A DNA stretch of 64,000 bases, from assembly GCA_944325595.1 (NCBI GenBank), contig CALVAQ010000004.1:62001-126000 (forward strand), read 5' to 3'. Positions 1-8,677 of this stretch are shown here, piece after piece. This DNA is from Candidatus Gastranaerophilales bacterium (GTDB lineage Bacteria > Cyanobacteriota > Vampirovibrionia > Gastranaerophilales > Gastranaerophilaceae). Below the pieces are notes generated by a model that saw only the letters and a list, made by a program, of their open reading frames with translations, made no database searches and was not told the DNA's origin. The translations under genes were made by a program, and so were the position numbers. The first letter of the stretch is position 1. The number at the start of each line of letters is the position of its first letter.

Positions 1-386
1 AAAAGGCAGTCGGATATTTTATTAGAGATGAAAAAACATTGAACAATGCAGGTGCGGATATTTTGAATATTACAGATGCAAAAGTTTTGCTTCTGACAAG
101 AGGCGGAGACGGCATGGCAGTCTTTGAAAAAGGAAAAGAAATTCACACAGATGTTCCCGTATTCAACAAAACAAATGTTTTTGATGTTACAGGGGCAGGA
201 GACACTGTAGTTGCTTCGTTCACTCTTGCACTTGCTGCAGGCGCCGAGCCAAAATATGCTGCTATAATAGGCAATATTGCAGCAAGCATTGTAATTCGTT
301 CTTTCGGGTGCGCTACCACGACAATTGACGAAATGCTTAAAAGTCTGCACAAAATGAATATGGATAATTACACAATCAAAATATAA
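1..386 (+). CDS. PfkB-family sugar kinase, C-terminal part (5' end outside window)
   Basis: The frame is open from base 3, so the gene begins upstream of the window; only about the last 127 residues are here. The segment around bases 183-206 encodes DVTGAGDT, the second PfkB/ribokinase signature, whose GAGD forms the anion hole and supplies the catalytic Asp for phosphoryl transfer to a sugar hydroxyl. The wording FDVTGAGDTV fits RfaE1/HldE-type heptose-7-phosphate kinases best, which would suit the envelope genes that follow, but other PfkB kinases cannot be excluded without the N-terminus. It ends 16 bp before the next gene, whose ribosome binding site (gaggaga) lies in the gap, so co-transcription is likely. 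Confidence 0.8.
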   Translation, partial: KAVGYFIRDEKTLNNAGADILNITDAKVLLLTRGGDGMAVFEKGKEIHTDVPVFNKTNVFDVTGAGDTVVASFTLALAAGAEPKYAAIIGNIAASIVIRSFGCATTTIDEMLKSLHKMNMDNYTIKI

Positions 387-402
387 GAGCTGAGGAGAAA
401 AT

Positions 403-1053
403 ATGAAAATCAAAGAATTGAAATTGCTGGACTATATTATTATATTTGCGGCTATTGCTGTTATAGCTGTAGGTGTTCTTGTTTTTCTTGGCAAAAACAA
501 GTTTTCAAAATCACCGGTTGAAGCGACAAAAAAAATTGCGTTTCAGGTTATGCTAAAAAGTGTTTCTCTGACAGACAGCAAACCGCCGTTTGATATAGGC
601 GAAGAGTCATTCATCACTATCAGAAATGTTCCTTATACAAAACTGCAAATCATTGATGTAATATACCAGCCCAAAAAGACTGTGGTTCCGACAGGATATC
701 CTCCGCAGCCTTTTATTGTTGTTGATGATTATTCTCAGCCGTCGCAGTATGATTTTGTAGTTTCTCTAATCGATGATGCAAAAATTACAAAAGACGGTCC
801 TGTTGCAGGCGGAAATAAAATAAAAATCGGTATGCCGATTGTGCTCGAAGGTTTCAATTATCGTATAGGCGGAACAGTTTCAAATGTTCAGGTTCTCGAA
901 GATGAAAATGTTGAACAAATAAATAAATATGTAGAAGCCCAAAAACTTCAGCGTGATATCAAAAAAGTACAAAACAGCACTTCTGTTCCCTCAAAAAACC
1001 AGAAAAGCACAACAGAACAAAAAACTGATAAAAAACCTGCAGAGAAAAAGTAG
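403..1053 (+). CDS. DUF4330-like membrane-anchored protein
   Basis: A 216-residue protein with one N-terminal membrane helix (about residues 10-30) followed by a soluble beta-rich region and a Lys/Gln/Ser-rich tail (about 185-216). The order 'short cytoplasmic lead, hydrophobic helix, repeated valine-rich strands, GGNKIKIGMPIVLEG' resembles the DUF4330 family known mainly from Cyanobacteria; its function is not known. The start follows gaggagaaaat. It sits 6 bp before an O-antigen-ligase-like gene and 16 bp after the sugar kinase, so a role at the cell envelope is a reasonable guess. The family assignment rests on pattern only. Confidence 0.65.
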   Translation: MKIKELKLLDYIIIFAAIAVIAVGVLVFLGKNKFSKSPVEATKKIAFQVMLKSVSLTDSKPPFDIGEESFITIRNVPYTKLQIIDVIYQPKKTVVPTGYPPQPFIVVDDYSQPSQYDFVVSLIDDAKITKDGPVAGGNKIKIGMPIVLEGFNYRIGGTVSNVQVLEDENVEQINKYVEAQKLQRDIKKVQNSTSVPSKNQKSTTEQKTDKKPAEKK

Positions 1054-1059
1054 TGAACA

Positions 1060-2433
1060 ATGATTGAATCAAAATTTCTTGATATAAAAAATGCATTTTA
1101 TGCATTTTTTCAAAAAAAACTGGAAAAACTAACACAAAACAGTTTAATTCTGTCGAAAATAGATGAGATAATTCTGTTTTTTATAAGTCTTATACTTGTA
1201 TCTTCCACTTTTTTTGAAAGTGAAAAAATAGCGGTATTTGCTATTGCAGCAATCCTGCTGACAGTAGTAAAACTTTTTACAAAATCAGGAGCAAAAGTCA
1301 GATTGACCGGCTGGGATGCCGCAATATTTGTTTATTTTGTAATCTGCTTTATCAGTACAATAAACTCTACACTGCTTCCTCAGAGTATTCACGGGTTTTT
1401 AAAGACGGTTATATATATAATTTATTATTATTGTGCAGCAAATTATTTCCAGACAAATCAAAACAAAATAAAATATGTGTTTGTCCTTGTCGGAATTCTG
1501 TGCAGTGCAGAAGCATTGATAGCTTTGTATCAAAATTTTGCAGGAGTTGAACAGATTTCTACCTGGCAGGATTCAAACTACATAAATCCCGAAGATGCAA
1601 TAGCAAGAGCATACGGCACACTAAAACCATACAATCCCAATTTGCTCGGAGGATATCTGCTGGCAGGTATTCCTTATCTTGCAGGTGCGGCGGCAATATT
1701 TCTTGTTAAAAAGAACTATAAACTGTTTATGACAGGCTGTGTGTTGTTTTTGATTTGTTCTCTGGCTGTTTTTGTTACCGGTTCAAGAGGTGCATATCTT
1801 GGACTGGGCGCTATTCTTGCAGGGCTTGTTCTCGTCGGATGGCTTATTTTAAAAACAGATTTTTCGCATCAGGAAAAATTAAAAACACTGTACAAAAAAG
1901 CGGTAACTGCAATGGCAGGATTGATTGTACTTGTCCTTATCGCTGTTCCCAAAATCACAAAAAGGCTGCTGTCAATATTTCTACTCAGGGGGGATTCTTC
2001 TACTTCTTTCAGAATGAATGTTTATCATTCCTCCTGGCAGATGTTTTGTGACAACTGGTTTTTGGGTATTGGCGCCGGCAATCAGACTTTTAGAGAAATA
2101 TACGGACTGTATATGCTGACAGGTTTTGATGCACTGAGTACGTATTCCGTGCCCCTTGAAATAGCAGTAGAGGCAGGCATTTTTGCTTTGATTGCTTTTG
2201 TGTTGTTTCTTGTTTTATTTCTTACTGATTCATTTAAGTTTCTTTTAAAAAATGACACAAATGATTTAACCGGCAAGGTAATTGTTTCTGCTGCAATATT
2301 AGTCATTCTGGGTGTGATGACACACGGAATGTTTGATACAATATTTTTCAGACCGCAGGTTCAGTTTTTGTTCTGGACTGTTCTGGCTATGTCATCAGCT
2401 GTACTGATTGAAAAGAATACAAAAGAAGCTTAA
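1060..2433 (+). CDS. O-antigen ligase / IctB-like polytopic membrane protein
   Basis: 457 residues with about ten or more hydrophobic helices. The motifs NPNLLGGYL and TGSRGAYLGL, then FRMNVYHSSW and GIGAGNQTF after a long extracytoplasmic loop, are typical of the Wzy/WaaL (O-antigen ligase) superfamily. Within it the cyanobacterial IctB branch has very similar NPN and GSRGA segments. WaaL proteins join polysaccharide to lipid A core; IctB was first described in connection with bicarbonate uptake. The position behind a heptose-kinase-like gene favours a glycan role. Length is normal for the family. The next gene starts 18 bp downstream. Confidence 0.8.
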   Translation: MIESKFLDIKNAFYAFFQKKLEKLTQNSLILSKIDEIILFFISLILVSSTFFESEKIAVFAIAAILLTVVKLFTKSGAKVRLTGWDAAIFVYFVICFISTINSTLLPQSIHGFLKTVIYIIYYYCAANYFQTNQNKIKYVFVLVGILCSAEALIALYQNFAGVEQISTWQDSNYINPEDAIARAYGTLKPYNPNLLGGYLLAGIPYLAGAAAIFLVKKNYKLFMTGCVLFLICSLAVFVTGSRGAYLGLGAILAGLVLVGWLILKTDFSHQEKLKTLYKKAVTAMAGLIVLVLIAVPKITKRLLSIFLLRGDSSTSFRMNVYHSSWQMFCDNWFLGIGAGNQTFREIYGLYMLTGFDALSTYSVPLEIAVEAGIFALIAFVLFLVLFLTDSFKFLLKNDTNDLTGKVIVSAAILVILGVMTHGMFDTIFFRPQVQFLFWTVLAMSSAVLIEKNTKEA

Positions 2434-2451
2434 AGAAAACAGGAAAATCTT

Positions 2452-3657
2452 ATGAAATTATCAAAACGTATAATCCTTACAATACTTGCGCTGATAGGGT
2501 TTCTTACCTCGGTAAAACTGTCTTTAATATATATTGATGCAAATTTCAACCCGTATGCGCTATCCAGTTTTTGTTCAATAAATGATTTGATAGATTGCGA
2601 CGGAGTGGCAAAAACCTCTCATTCGCAGTTTTTTGGAGTACCGCTTGCATTCTGGGGATTGTTTTTGTATTTTGTTTTTCTGTTTTTTACTTACGTTGAC
2701 AAACTTCAAAAAGTCGAAATTAGAGGATTTAAACTCCTTGGCTTTACCGAGGTTTTTAAACATCCCGAATCATATATCTGTGCATTGGGCATCATTGCCT
2801 TTTTGATATCGATGTCACTGGCATGTATTTCTATTTTTGAGATACAAAAAATTTGTATATTATGCTTTTTTACATATATTTTAAATCTCATTATAGGGCT
2901 TTATGCAAAACCGTCTGATGAAAATTATCTTCAGGTGTTTAAAACAAGCTTTTTAGACTTTGTAGATGCGGTAAAAATAAGAAAATACGGTATATCTTTT
3001 GTTATAGCCGTGTTGATAACAATCGGAATTCTTGCATATACGTCAATTACTGATGTGCTTGCTCCGCAGGTTAAACTGCAAAAAGATATAAAAGCCTATT
3101 CTACTCCCGGAGGCGATGAATATAAAGTTTCAGGAAACGTTCTCGGTGACAAAAAAGCCGGGCTGGTCGTTCACGAGTATACGGATTATCAGTGTCCGTT
3201 TTGTTTTGTGCTCAATACGATGCTAATCAGAGCGGTAAGTGAGCTTGAGAACCTGCAGGTTGTCCACCATAATCTGCCGCTTGATATGGAGTGCAACCCG
3301 ACAATGAGAAGCCAGATGCACCCGGGTTCTTGCAAATTGGCTAAATATGCTATTGCTGCCAGTCTGCAGGGTAAATACTGGGAGATGAACAACATGCTTT
3401 TTGACAATGAGTATGAAACTGATGAAGAACTCTTTAAAGATGCTGCAAAACTCGGACTTGATGTTGAAAAGCTGAAACAAGATGCAGCCTCAAAAGAAGT
3501 CGAAGAAGAGCTTCAAAAAGAAATAAAAGAAGCTGTTGATATAGGAATTGACGGGACTCCCGCTCTGAGAATAAATATGGAGACAAAGGTGGGAATTGTT
3601 CCTTATGAAGAGCTCAAGGACAAACTCATAAAAGCCGGTGCCAAAGAAAGAAAGTAA
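2452..3657 (+). CDS. VKOR-DsbA fusion, thiol oxidase
   Basis: 401 residues. Residues about 1-165 form a four- or five-helix VKOR domain with a loop Cys pair in CSINDLIDCDG and the active CxxC in KICILC. After another membrane helix (about 182-200) comes a thioredoxin-fold DsbA-like domain with the active site CPFC in YTDYQCPFCF and a cis-Pro segment IDGTPAL. In such fusions the DsbA part oxidises exported proteins and the VKOR part reoxidises it with quinone. Fused VKOR-DsbA is characteristic of Cyanobacteria and some Actinobacteria. It implies disulfide formation in the periplasm although other genes here suggest an anaerobe. Confidence 0.92.
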   Translation: MKLSKRIILTILALIGFLTSVKLSLIYIDANFNPYALSSFCSINDLIDCDGVAKTSHSQFFGVPLAFWGLFLYFVFLFFTYVDKLQKVEIRGFKLLGFTEVFKHPESYICALGIIAFLISMSLACISIFEIQKICILCFFTYILNLIIGLYAKPSDENYLQVFKTSFLDFVDAVKIRKYGISFVIAVLITIGILAYTSITDVLAPQVKLQKDIKAYSTPGGDEYKVSGNVLGDKKAGLVVHEYTDYQCPFCFVLNTMLIRAVSELENLQVVHHNLPLDMECNPTMRSQMHPGSCKLAKYAIAASLQGKYWEMNNMLFDNEYETDEELFKDAAKLGLDVEKLKQDAASKEVEEELQKEIKEAVDIGIDGTPALRINMETKVGIVPYEELKDKLIKAGAKERK

Positions 3658-3661
3658 CAAA

Positions 3662-4228
3662 ATGGAACGAAATTCCTCTAAAGAAAAAATTCTGCTTCAT
3701 GCATGCTGTGCTGTCTGTATGGCATATCCGTTTGAGCTTTTGTCACAGGCTTATGAACCCGTAGTTTTTTTTAGCAATCCCAATATTTATCCCGAGGAAG
3801 AGTATCTCAGAAGAAGGGATGAACTGATAAGATACTGCGAAGAAAACAATTTTGAATACATAATAGATGATTACGAACCTCAAAAATGGTATGAATATGT
3901 GAAGGGGCTGGAAAGAGAACCCGAAAAAGGTCTGCGCTGTAATAAATGTTTTTTGTACAGGCTTGACAGAACTGCGCAAAAGGCAAAAGCTCTTGGCGTA
4001 AAGTATTTCACAACAACATTGATGGTCAGTCCCCACAAGGTTTCCAAAAATATATTCGAAGCGGGAAACATTGCCGCACAAAATTACGGACTGAATTTTG
4101 TCGAAAATGATTTTAAAAAACAAAACGGTTTTCTAAAGACAATGGAAATAGCGAAGAAAAATGATTTCTATCGCCAGCAGTATTGCGGATGTGAGTTTAG
4201 TATCAGAAAAGAAACGGTCTTGAATTGA
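3662..4228 (+). CDS. queH: epoxyqueuosine reductase QueH
   Basis: 188 residues. QueH carries out the last step of queuosine synthesis in tRNA, reducing epoxyqueuosine. The family's Cys pattern is present: HACCAVC near residue 15, RCNKCF around residue 95, and YCGC near the C-terminus, which together bind Fe-S and a second metal. The segment NPNIYPEEEYLRR is also typical. The ATG at 3662 is chosen because a GTG at 3638 would overlap the previous gene and add residues before the family's normal beginning; aaagaaagaaag precedes it. The gene is 4 bp behind the VKOR-DsbA gene. Confidence 0.9.
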   Translation: MERNSSKEKILLHACCAVCMAYPFELLSQAYEPVVFFSNPNIYPEEEYLRRRDELIRYCEENNFEYIIDDYEPQKWYEYVKGLEREPEKGLRCNKCFLYRLDRTAQKAKALGVKYFTTTLMVSPHKVSKNIFEAGNIAAQNYGLNFVENDFKKQNGFLKTMEIAKKNDFYRQQYCGCEFSIRKETVLN

Positions 4229-4267
4229 TTATACGCTCTTTTATTCAAACAGAGCATTAACTATCCT

Positions 4268-4296
4268 TTGACAACAGATTTTTTCTAAAATACAAT
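4268..4296 (+). promoter_or_regulatory. strong sigma-70-type promoter for yceD-rpmF
   Basis: TTGACA at 4268-4273, 17-bp spacer, TACAAT at 4291-4296: a near-consensus promoter. The -10 box ends 9 bases before the ATG of yceD, so the predicted transcription start falls about at 4303 and the mRNA would have a leader of only a few bases. Confidence 0.8.
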
Positions 4297-4305
4297 GGAA
4301 AAACC

Positions 4306-4815
4306 ATGAAGATTTCTATTGATGATATAAAAAACTCAAAAAATCAGTCTTTAAAAGTCGATTTTGACAATTTTGTAAAAGAGCTTGATACAACAGACCC
4401 TGTAAAAGCAGAACTTATTTTCAGTGCATACGGATCTTTTATCAATGCAAAAGGTACTATTGTTGCAAATGTTAAGTTGACTTGTGACAGATGTTTGAAA
4501 GATTTTGTACAAAAAATAGAACTAGATGTGGATGAAACATACAAACTCGGGACTCTCAAACCTGCTTCAGAGCTGCATAGCGGGCAGGAAATAGAGTTGA
4601 AAGACGGAGATTTTGTAACAGAGCTTTCAGGTGCTGATGAAGTTGATGTTGATGATTTAATTTATCAATCTGTTACATTAAACATCCCAAATCCGTGTGT
4701 TTGTGATATAAATTGTATAGGGGATTCTGAAATGGAAAAATATATTAAAAAAGAAGTTTCAGATCCGAGGTTGGACGTATTTAAAAACATAAAGATAAAA
4801 AAAGAAGGAAAATAA
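4306..4815 (+). CDS. yceD: YceD/DUF177 family protein
   Basis: 169 residues. DUF177 proteins (YceD) are almost always encoded directly before rpmF and are linked to 23S rRNA/large-subunit maturation. The expected motifs are here: TCDRCL near residue 60 and CVCDINC near residue 140, a likely metal-binding set. rpmF starts one base after the stop codon, the classical arrangement. A near-consensus promoter ends 9 bases before the ATG and there is no clear Shine-Dalgarno site, so translation may start from a nearly leaderless mRNA. Confidence 0.85.
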   Translation: MKISIDDIKNSKNQSLKVDFDNFVKELDTTDPVKAELIFSAYGSFINAKGTIVANVKLTCDRCLKDFVQKIELDVDETYKLGTLKPASELHSGQEIELKDGDFVTELSGADEVDVDDLIYQSVTLNIPNPCVCDINCIGDSEMEKYIKKEVSDPRLDVFKNIKIKKEGK

Positions 4816-4816
4816 A

Positions 4817-5209
4817 ATGGCAGTACCAAAGAAAAGAACAGGTGCATCAGCACAAGGACACAGAAGATCAAACTGGAAAGCTACAGTTCCCGAAACAACT
4901 ATCTGCCCGAATTGCGGAGAACTTGTTTTGACTCACACTGTATGTACAGCTTGCGGTCAGTATAAAGGCAAAGTAGTTTCAAGAAAAGCAGAAGGCTTTG
5001 TTGAAGAGGTTAAAGAAGAACCTAAAAAAGCAGCAAAAACAAAAAAAGCTCCTGCAAAAAGAACAAAAAAAGCAGAAGTTCCTGCTGAAGAAGTAAAACA
5101 GGAAGAAAAAGTTGAAGAAACTAAGGCAGAAGTTGAAGAAACATCTGCAGAAGCTCCTGCTGAAACTCCGGCAGAAGAAGTTAAAGAAGAAAAATCTTCT
5201 GAAGAATAA
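4817..5209 (+). CDS. rpmF: 50S ribosomal protein L32 with long acidic tail
   Basis: Residues 1-55 are a complete L32, beginning MAVPKKRTGASAQGHRR and carrying the zinc-ribbon cysteines CPNC and CTAC. L32 is a structural protein of the large ribosomal subunit. Normal L32 is about 55-65 residues; here 130. The extra 70 or so residues are low-complexity, made of Lys/Ala/Pro followed by Glu/Ala/Val repeats (PAEEVK, AEEVKEE), and carry no recognisable domain. The gene is one base behind yceD and is followed by a perfect hairpin, so this pair probably forms its own transcript. Confidence 0.93.
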   Translation: MAVPKKRTGASAQGHRRSNWKATVPETTICPNCGELVLTHTVCTACGQYKGKVVSRKAEGFVEEVKEEPKKAAKTKKAPAKRTKKAEVPAEEVKQEEKVEETKAEVEETSAEAPAETPAEEVKEEKSSEE

Positions 5210-5212
5210 TTG

Positions 5213-5240
5213 TATATGCGCCGAGTATTCGGCGCATATA
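5213..5240 (+). terminator. hairpin after rpmF
   Basis: Perfect 12-bp arms, tatatgcgccga and tcggcgcatata, with a GTAT loop. It lies 3 bp after the rpmF stop. The following bases are aataaaaag, not a T-run, so termination may be partial, or the hairpin may protect or attenuate at the rpmF/plsX junction. Confidence 0.6.
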
Positions 5241-5286
5241 AATAAAAAGTTTGGGTTTAGAAGTTTATAGGGAGAAGAGTGTTAGT

Positions 5287-6339
5287 ATGACAAGGATAGC
5301 TATAGATGCAATGGGCGGAGACCATGCACCGCATGAGATAGTCAAAGGTGCTCTCTGGGCTGCTGCGGAATATGATGTTGCAATTGAACTTGTCGGCAAA
5401 GTTGACGAAATACAAAGAGTCATTGACGAAGTAAAACGTTCAGGTATCAGAACGGCTAACCTCAATGCTCCCAAAGGTCGTATCAGAGTAGATGTAGACA
5501 AGCTTGATATAAAAATTACACCTGCCTCGGAAGTTATAGAAATGGGTGAGGCTCCCGGTGCTGCAATCAGAAAGAAAAAAGATTCTTCGATTGTTCTTGC
5601 CGTAAAAGCTGTTGCAACAGGTAGTTCACAGGCTGTTGTTGCTGCAGGTTCAACAGGTGCGGCAATGGCATCAAGTTTGTTCGGTCTTGGCAGATTGCCC
5701 GGTATTGAAAGACCTGCAATTGCCACGACATTGCCTACTATGAAAAAGCCTGTTGTTATGATTGATTCAGGCGCAAACAGCAATTGTACTGCGAGCATGC
5801 TTTATCAGTTTGCAATTATGGGATCTGCTTTTTCCAAAAATGTACTCGGTATTGAAAAACCGAGAATCGGTGTTTTGAATATCGGTGAAGAAGCGGGTAA
5901 AGGTAACGAACTTGCTCAGGCTGCATACAAACTGCTTGAGGATAACAAAGACGGCTTGAACTTTATCGGGAACATTGAAGGTAAAGAGATATTCCTCGGT
6001 GACTGTGATGTCGTTGTGTGCGACGGCTTTGTCGGAAACGTTGCATTAAAGACAATAGAAGGTGCTTCTTCAATGTTATTCAAGATGATTATGCAAGAGT
6101 TCAAAAGAGATCCGATTTCTATGATAATCGGTTTGCTTGCAAAATCGGCAATGAAAAGAATTTTTAAAAGAATTAACTATGAAGAATTCGGCGGTGCATT
6201 GCTTCTCGGCGTAAAAGGAATTACCGTAATTTCTCACGGCAGAAGTATGGCATATGCAATCAAAAATGCAGTCAGAGTGGCAAAAGAAGCTGTTGAATCA
6301 GAAGTTAACAAAAAAATATCAGAGTTTTACGAAGGGTAA
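5287..6339 (+). CDS. plsX: phosphate acyltransferase PlsX
   Basis: 350 residues. PlsX converts acyl-ACP to acyl-phosphate for membrane phospholipid synthesis. It begins MTRIAIDAMGGDHAP, the diagnostic PlsX start, and later has GSTGAAMA, GVLNIGEE and CDGFVGNVALK. The ATG at 5287 is chosen over an upstream start at 5251 because it gives the canonical N-terminus and is preceded by a ribosome binding site (gggagaag) about 10 bases away. It is followed 5 bp later by fabH, as in many bacteria. Confidence 0.95.
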   Translation: MTRIAIDAMGGDHAPHEIVKGALWAAAEYDVAIELVGKVDEIQRVIDEVKRSGIRTANLNAPKGRIRVDVDKLDIKITPASEVIEMGEAPGAAIRKKKDSSIVLAVKAVATGSSQAVVAAGSTGAAMASSLFGLGRLPGIERPAIATTLPTMKKPVVMIDSGANSNCTASMLYQFAIMGSAFSKNVLGIEKPRIGVLNIGEEAGKGNELAQAAYKLLEDNKDGLNFIGNIEGKEIFLGDCDVVVCDGFVGNVALKTIEGASSMLFKMIMQEFKRDPISMIIGLLAKSAMKRIFKRINYEEFGGALLLGVKGITVISHGRSMAYAIKNAVRVAKEAVESEVNKKISEFYEG

Positions 6340-6344
6340 ATTTT

Positions 6345-7352
6345 ATGTCATTAAATTTAATTCCTGTAATGATAGCAGGTGTAGGCTATGGAGTACCGAA
6401 AACAGTCATCACAAATGATGATTTGACAAAACTTGTTGATACAAGCGATGAATGGATTACAACAAGAACAGGTATCAAGGAACGCCGTGTTGTCTCCGGA
6501 GAAGAAAATGCTGTTACTCTCGGTATAGAAGCAGCAAAAAATGCTCTTGAAAAAGCAAAAATGGTTGCAAAAGACATAGACATGATTATTGCTGCCGCTT
6601 CCGTTCCTGCTCATCCTTATCCCGCTACAGCATGTGAAATTCAGGCAGCTATAGGCGCTGACAATGCTGCTGCTTTTGACATTACTGCTGCATGTACAGG
6701 TATGATATATGCAATGAATATTGCCAAAGCGTTTATTTCTTCGGGAATATACAAAAATATCCTGCTTGTTGCTACGGATGCAAACTCAAAATATCTTGAC
6801 TGGTACGACAGAACAAGCTGTGTTTTGTTCGGCGACGGTGCAGGTGCATTAGTCATGAAAGAATCCGTTGACGGAGTTGATGATATTATTGCAATGGATA
6901 TGCATTCAAACGGCAGAGACGGCGATTTTATCAAAATGCCGATAAGCGGTGAAAACTGCCCTCTTGTTGAACCATGTGCACCGCAAAAACAAAAAATTGT
7001 TATGCAGGGCAGAGAAGTCTACAAATTTGTTGTTACAACAATGCCTGAGTCTATCAGCAACTGCCTTGAAAAAGCAGGTTTAACACCGGATGATGTTGAT
7101 TACCTGATTCCGCATCAGGCAAATTACAGAATCATTGAAGCTATGGCTTCCAGATTGAATTACAGCGATGACAAAATAATTGTAAATCTGCAAAAATACG
7201 GCAATACTTCTGCCGCTTCAATTCCTCTCGCTATGGCAGAAGGCATTGAAGAAGGAAAAATCAAACTTCCGTGTAAGGCTATACTTAGCGGCTTTGGCGC
7301 CGGCTTAACATGGGGTACTGTTATCGTAAGGCTAAGAGAAGGTATTGCTTAA
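6345..7352 (+). CDS. fabH: beta-ketoacyl-ACP synthase III
   Basis: 335 residues, normal FabH length. FabH condenses acetyl-CoA with malonyl-ACP to start fatty acid synthesis. The catalytic triad is visible: Cys in DITAACTGM, His in IPHQANYRI and Asn in YGNTSAAS. The N-terminus contains DEWITTRTGIKERR, another FabH signature. It is encoded between plsX and two very small membrane-protein genes that precede fabD. Confidence 0.96.
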   Translation: MSLNLIPVMIAGVGYGVPKTVITNDDLTKLVDTSDEWITTRTGIKERRVVSGEENAVTLGIEAAKNALEKAKMVAKDIDMIIAAASVPAHPYPATACEIQAAIGADNAAAFDITAACTGMIYAMNIAKAFISSGIYKNILLVATDANSKYLDWYDRTSCVLFGDGAGALVMKESVDGVDDIIAMDMHSNGRDGDFIKMPISGENCPLVEPCAPQKQKIVMQGREVYKFVVTTMPESISNCLEKAGLTPDDVDYLIPHQANYRIIEAMASRLNYSDDKIIVNLQKYGNTSAASIPLAMAEGIEEGKIKLPCKAILSGFGAGLTWGTVIVRLREGIA

Positions 7353-7358
7353 TAAAAT

Positions 7359-7601
7359 ATGGATACAGATAAAAAAACAAAACTAAGAATAGATAATCTT
7401 ATTCAGCTTAGAACTATACTGACAAATACTTTAATTGTATTGGTTGGAGGTACAGTTGGTATTCTTTTTACAGAGGCTAGTATTCTAAAATATATTTTAT
7501 TAACTTTAGGTTGTTTTTATATTCTTTTATTTATTGCAAACTTAAGTAATACAATAAGGGAAATAAACGAAATTTTATATGGAGGAAAAATAAAATGTTA
7601 G
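7359..7601 (+). CDS. small two-helix membrane protein
   Basis: 80 residues, not recognised. A charged N-terminus (MDTDKKTKLRID) is followed by two hydrophobic helices (about residues 24-42 and 46-66) and a short charged tail. It lies 6 bp after fabH and overlaps the next tiny gene by 7 bp. The ribosome binding site of that next gene (ggagg) lies inside it, so the two are probably translationally coupled. Base composition is more AT-rich than fabH and fabD on either side, which hints at an insertion into the fatty acid cluster. No function can be stated. Confidence 0.6.
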   Translation: MDTDKKTKLRIDNLIQLRTILTNTLIVLVGGTVGILFTEASILKYILLTLGCFYILLFIANLSNTIREINEILYGGKIKC

Positions 7602-7705
7602 ATATAATTTTTGCTCTAATAATTGGTATATTAGGTTTCTCTGTTGGTGTAGTTTTTCTTAAAAATTCCAATATGGATAGGAAAATGAAAAACAAAAAAG
7701 GCTAA
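7595..7705 (+). CDS. 36-residue single-helix membrane peptide
   Basis: A very short ORF: ATG at 7595, TAA at 7703-7705. A strong Shine-Dalgarno site ggagg sits 9-10 bases before the ATG, inside the end of the previous gene. The peptide starts MLDIIFALIIGILGF, i.e. one hydrophobic helix, followed by a strongly basic tail ending RKMKNKKG. A hydrophobic helix with a Lys-rich tail is seen both in small membrane regulators and in type I toxin peptides; here co-translation with the 80-residue membrane protein points to a partner. Real expression is likely from the ribosome binding site; function unknown. Confidence 0.5.
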   Translation: MLDIIFALIIGILGFSVGVVFLKNSNMDRKMKNKKG

Positions 7706-7732
7706 AAATTAATTTTATTAAGGAGTGATAAT

Positions 7733-8677
7733 ATGGGAAAAGTAGCATTTGTATTCCCCGGACAGGGTTCGCAATCCGTAGGTATGGGTAAATCTTTATA
7801 TGATTCTTCAGCTGCTGCAAAAAAAATCTTTGACAGTGCTGATGAGGTTCTCGGAAGAAGTATTTCAAAAATCTGTTTTGAAGGTCCGGAAGAAGATTTG
7901 AAACAAACAATAAACACCCAGCCGGCAATTCTTGTAACTTCTATTGCCGCTCTTGAAGCTTTGCGGGAAAAAGCAAATATCACACCGGACTGCGTTGCAG
8001 GTCATTCTCTCGGTGAGTATGGTGCATATTATGCTTCAGGTGTTGCAGATTTTGCTACAACAATGAAACTAATTGACAAACGTGCAAGAGAAATGAATAA
8101 TGCCGCTGTTTCAACAAAAGGTGCAATGACTGCAGTAATTGGTATGGACAAAGATACTATTCTGGATACGATATCAAAAATAGATGGTGTTGTCTCTGTT
8201 GCAAATTACAATTCTCCTGCGCAGATTGTTATTACAGGTGAAGCTGAAGCAGTCGAAAAAGCCAATACTGCATTGAAAGAAGCGGGTGCAAAAAGAGTTA
8301 TTCCTCTTCCTGTTTCCGGCGGTTTCCATTCAAAATTGATGGAAGAAGCCAGTGTAAATTTCTCGGAGATTTTGGATGACTGCGATATAAAAGATGCTCA
8401 AATTCCCGTATACACAAACGTGGATGCAGAACCGACAACTTCTGCTATCAGATTTAAAGCAAAAATGACTGCACAAATTTATTCATCCGTTATGTGGACG
8501 CAGACGGTTGAAAAAATGATTGCCGACGGCGTTGATACATTTGTTGAAATAGGTCCCGGCAAGGTGCTGGCAGGTTTGATTAAAAAGACAGATGCTGCCG
8601 TAACGGTATTGAATATATATGATGAAGAAACTTTGAATGCTGCGGTAGAAGCATTGAGCGCAACAGCAGGTGTTTAA
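7733..8677 (+). CDS. fabD: malonyl-CoA:ACP transacylase
   Basis: 314 residues. FabD loads malonyl groups onto acyl carrier protein. It starts GKVAFVFPGQGSQSVGMG, the family's oxyanion-hole region, has the nucleophile Ser in GHSLGEYGA and the active His in PVSGGFHS. Ribosome binding site aaggag lies 8 bases upstream. It is preceded by the two tiny membrane genes and followed by a 178-bp gap before fabG. Confidence 0.95.
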   Translation: MGKVAFVFPGQGSQSVGMGKSLYDSSAAAKKIFDSADEVLGRSISKICFEGPEEDLKQTINTQPAILVTSIAALEALREKANITPDCVAGHSLGEYGAYYASGVADFATTMKLIDKRAREMNNAAVSTKGAMTAVIGMDKDTILDTISKIDGVVSVANYNSPAQIVITGEAEAVEKANTALKEAGAKRVIPLPVSGGFHSKLMEEASVNFSEILDDCDIKDAQIPVYTNVDAEPTTSAIRFKAKMTAQIYSSVMWTQTVEKMIADGVDTFVEIGPGKVLAGLIKKTDAAVTVLNIYDEETLNAAVEALSATAGV

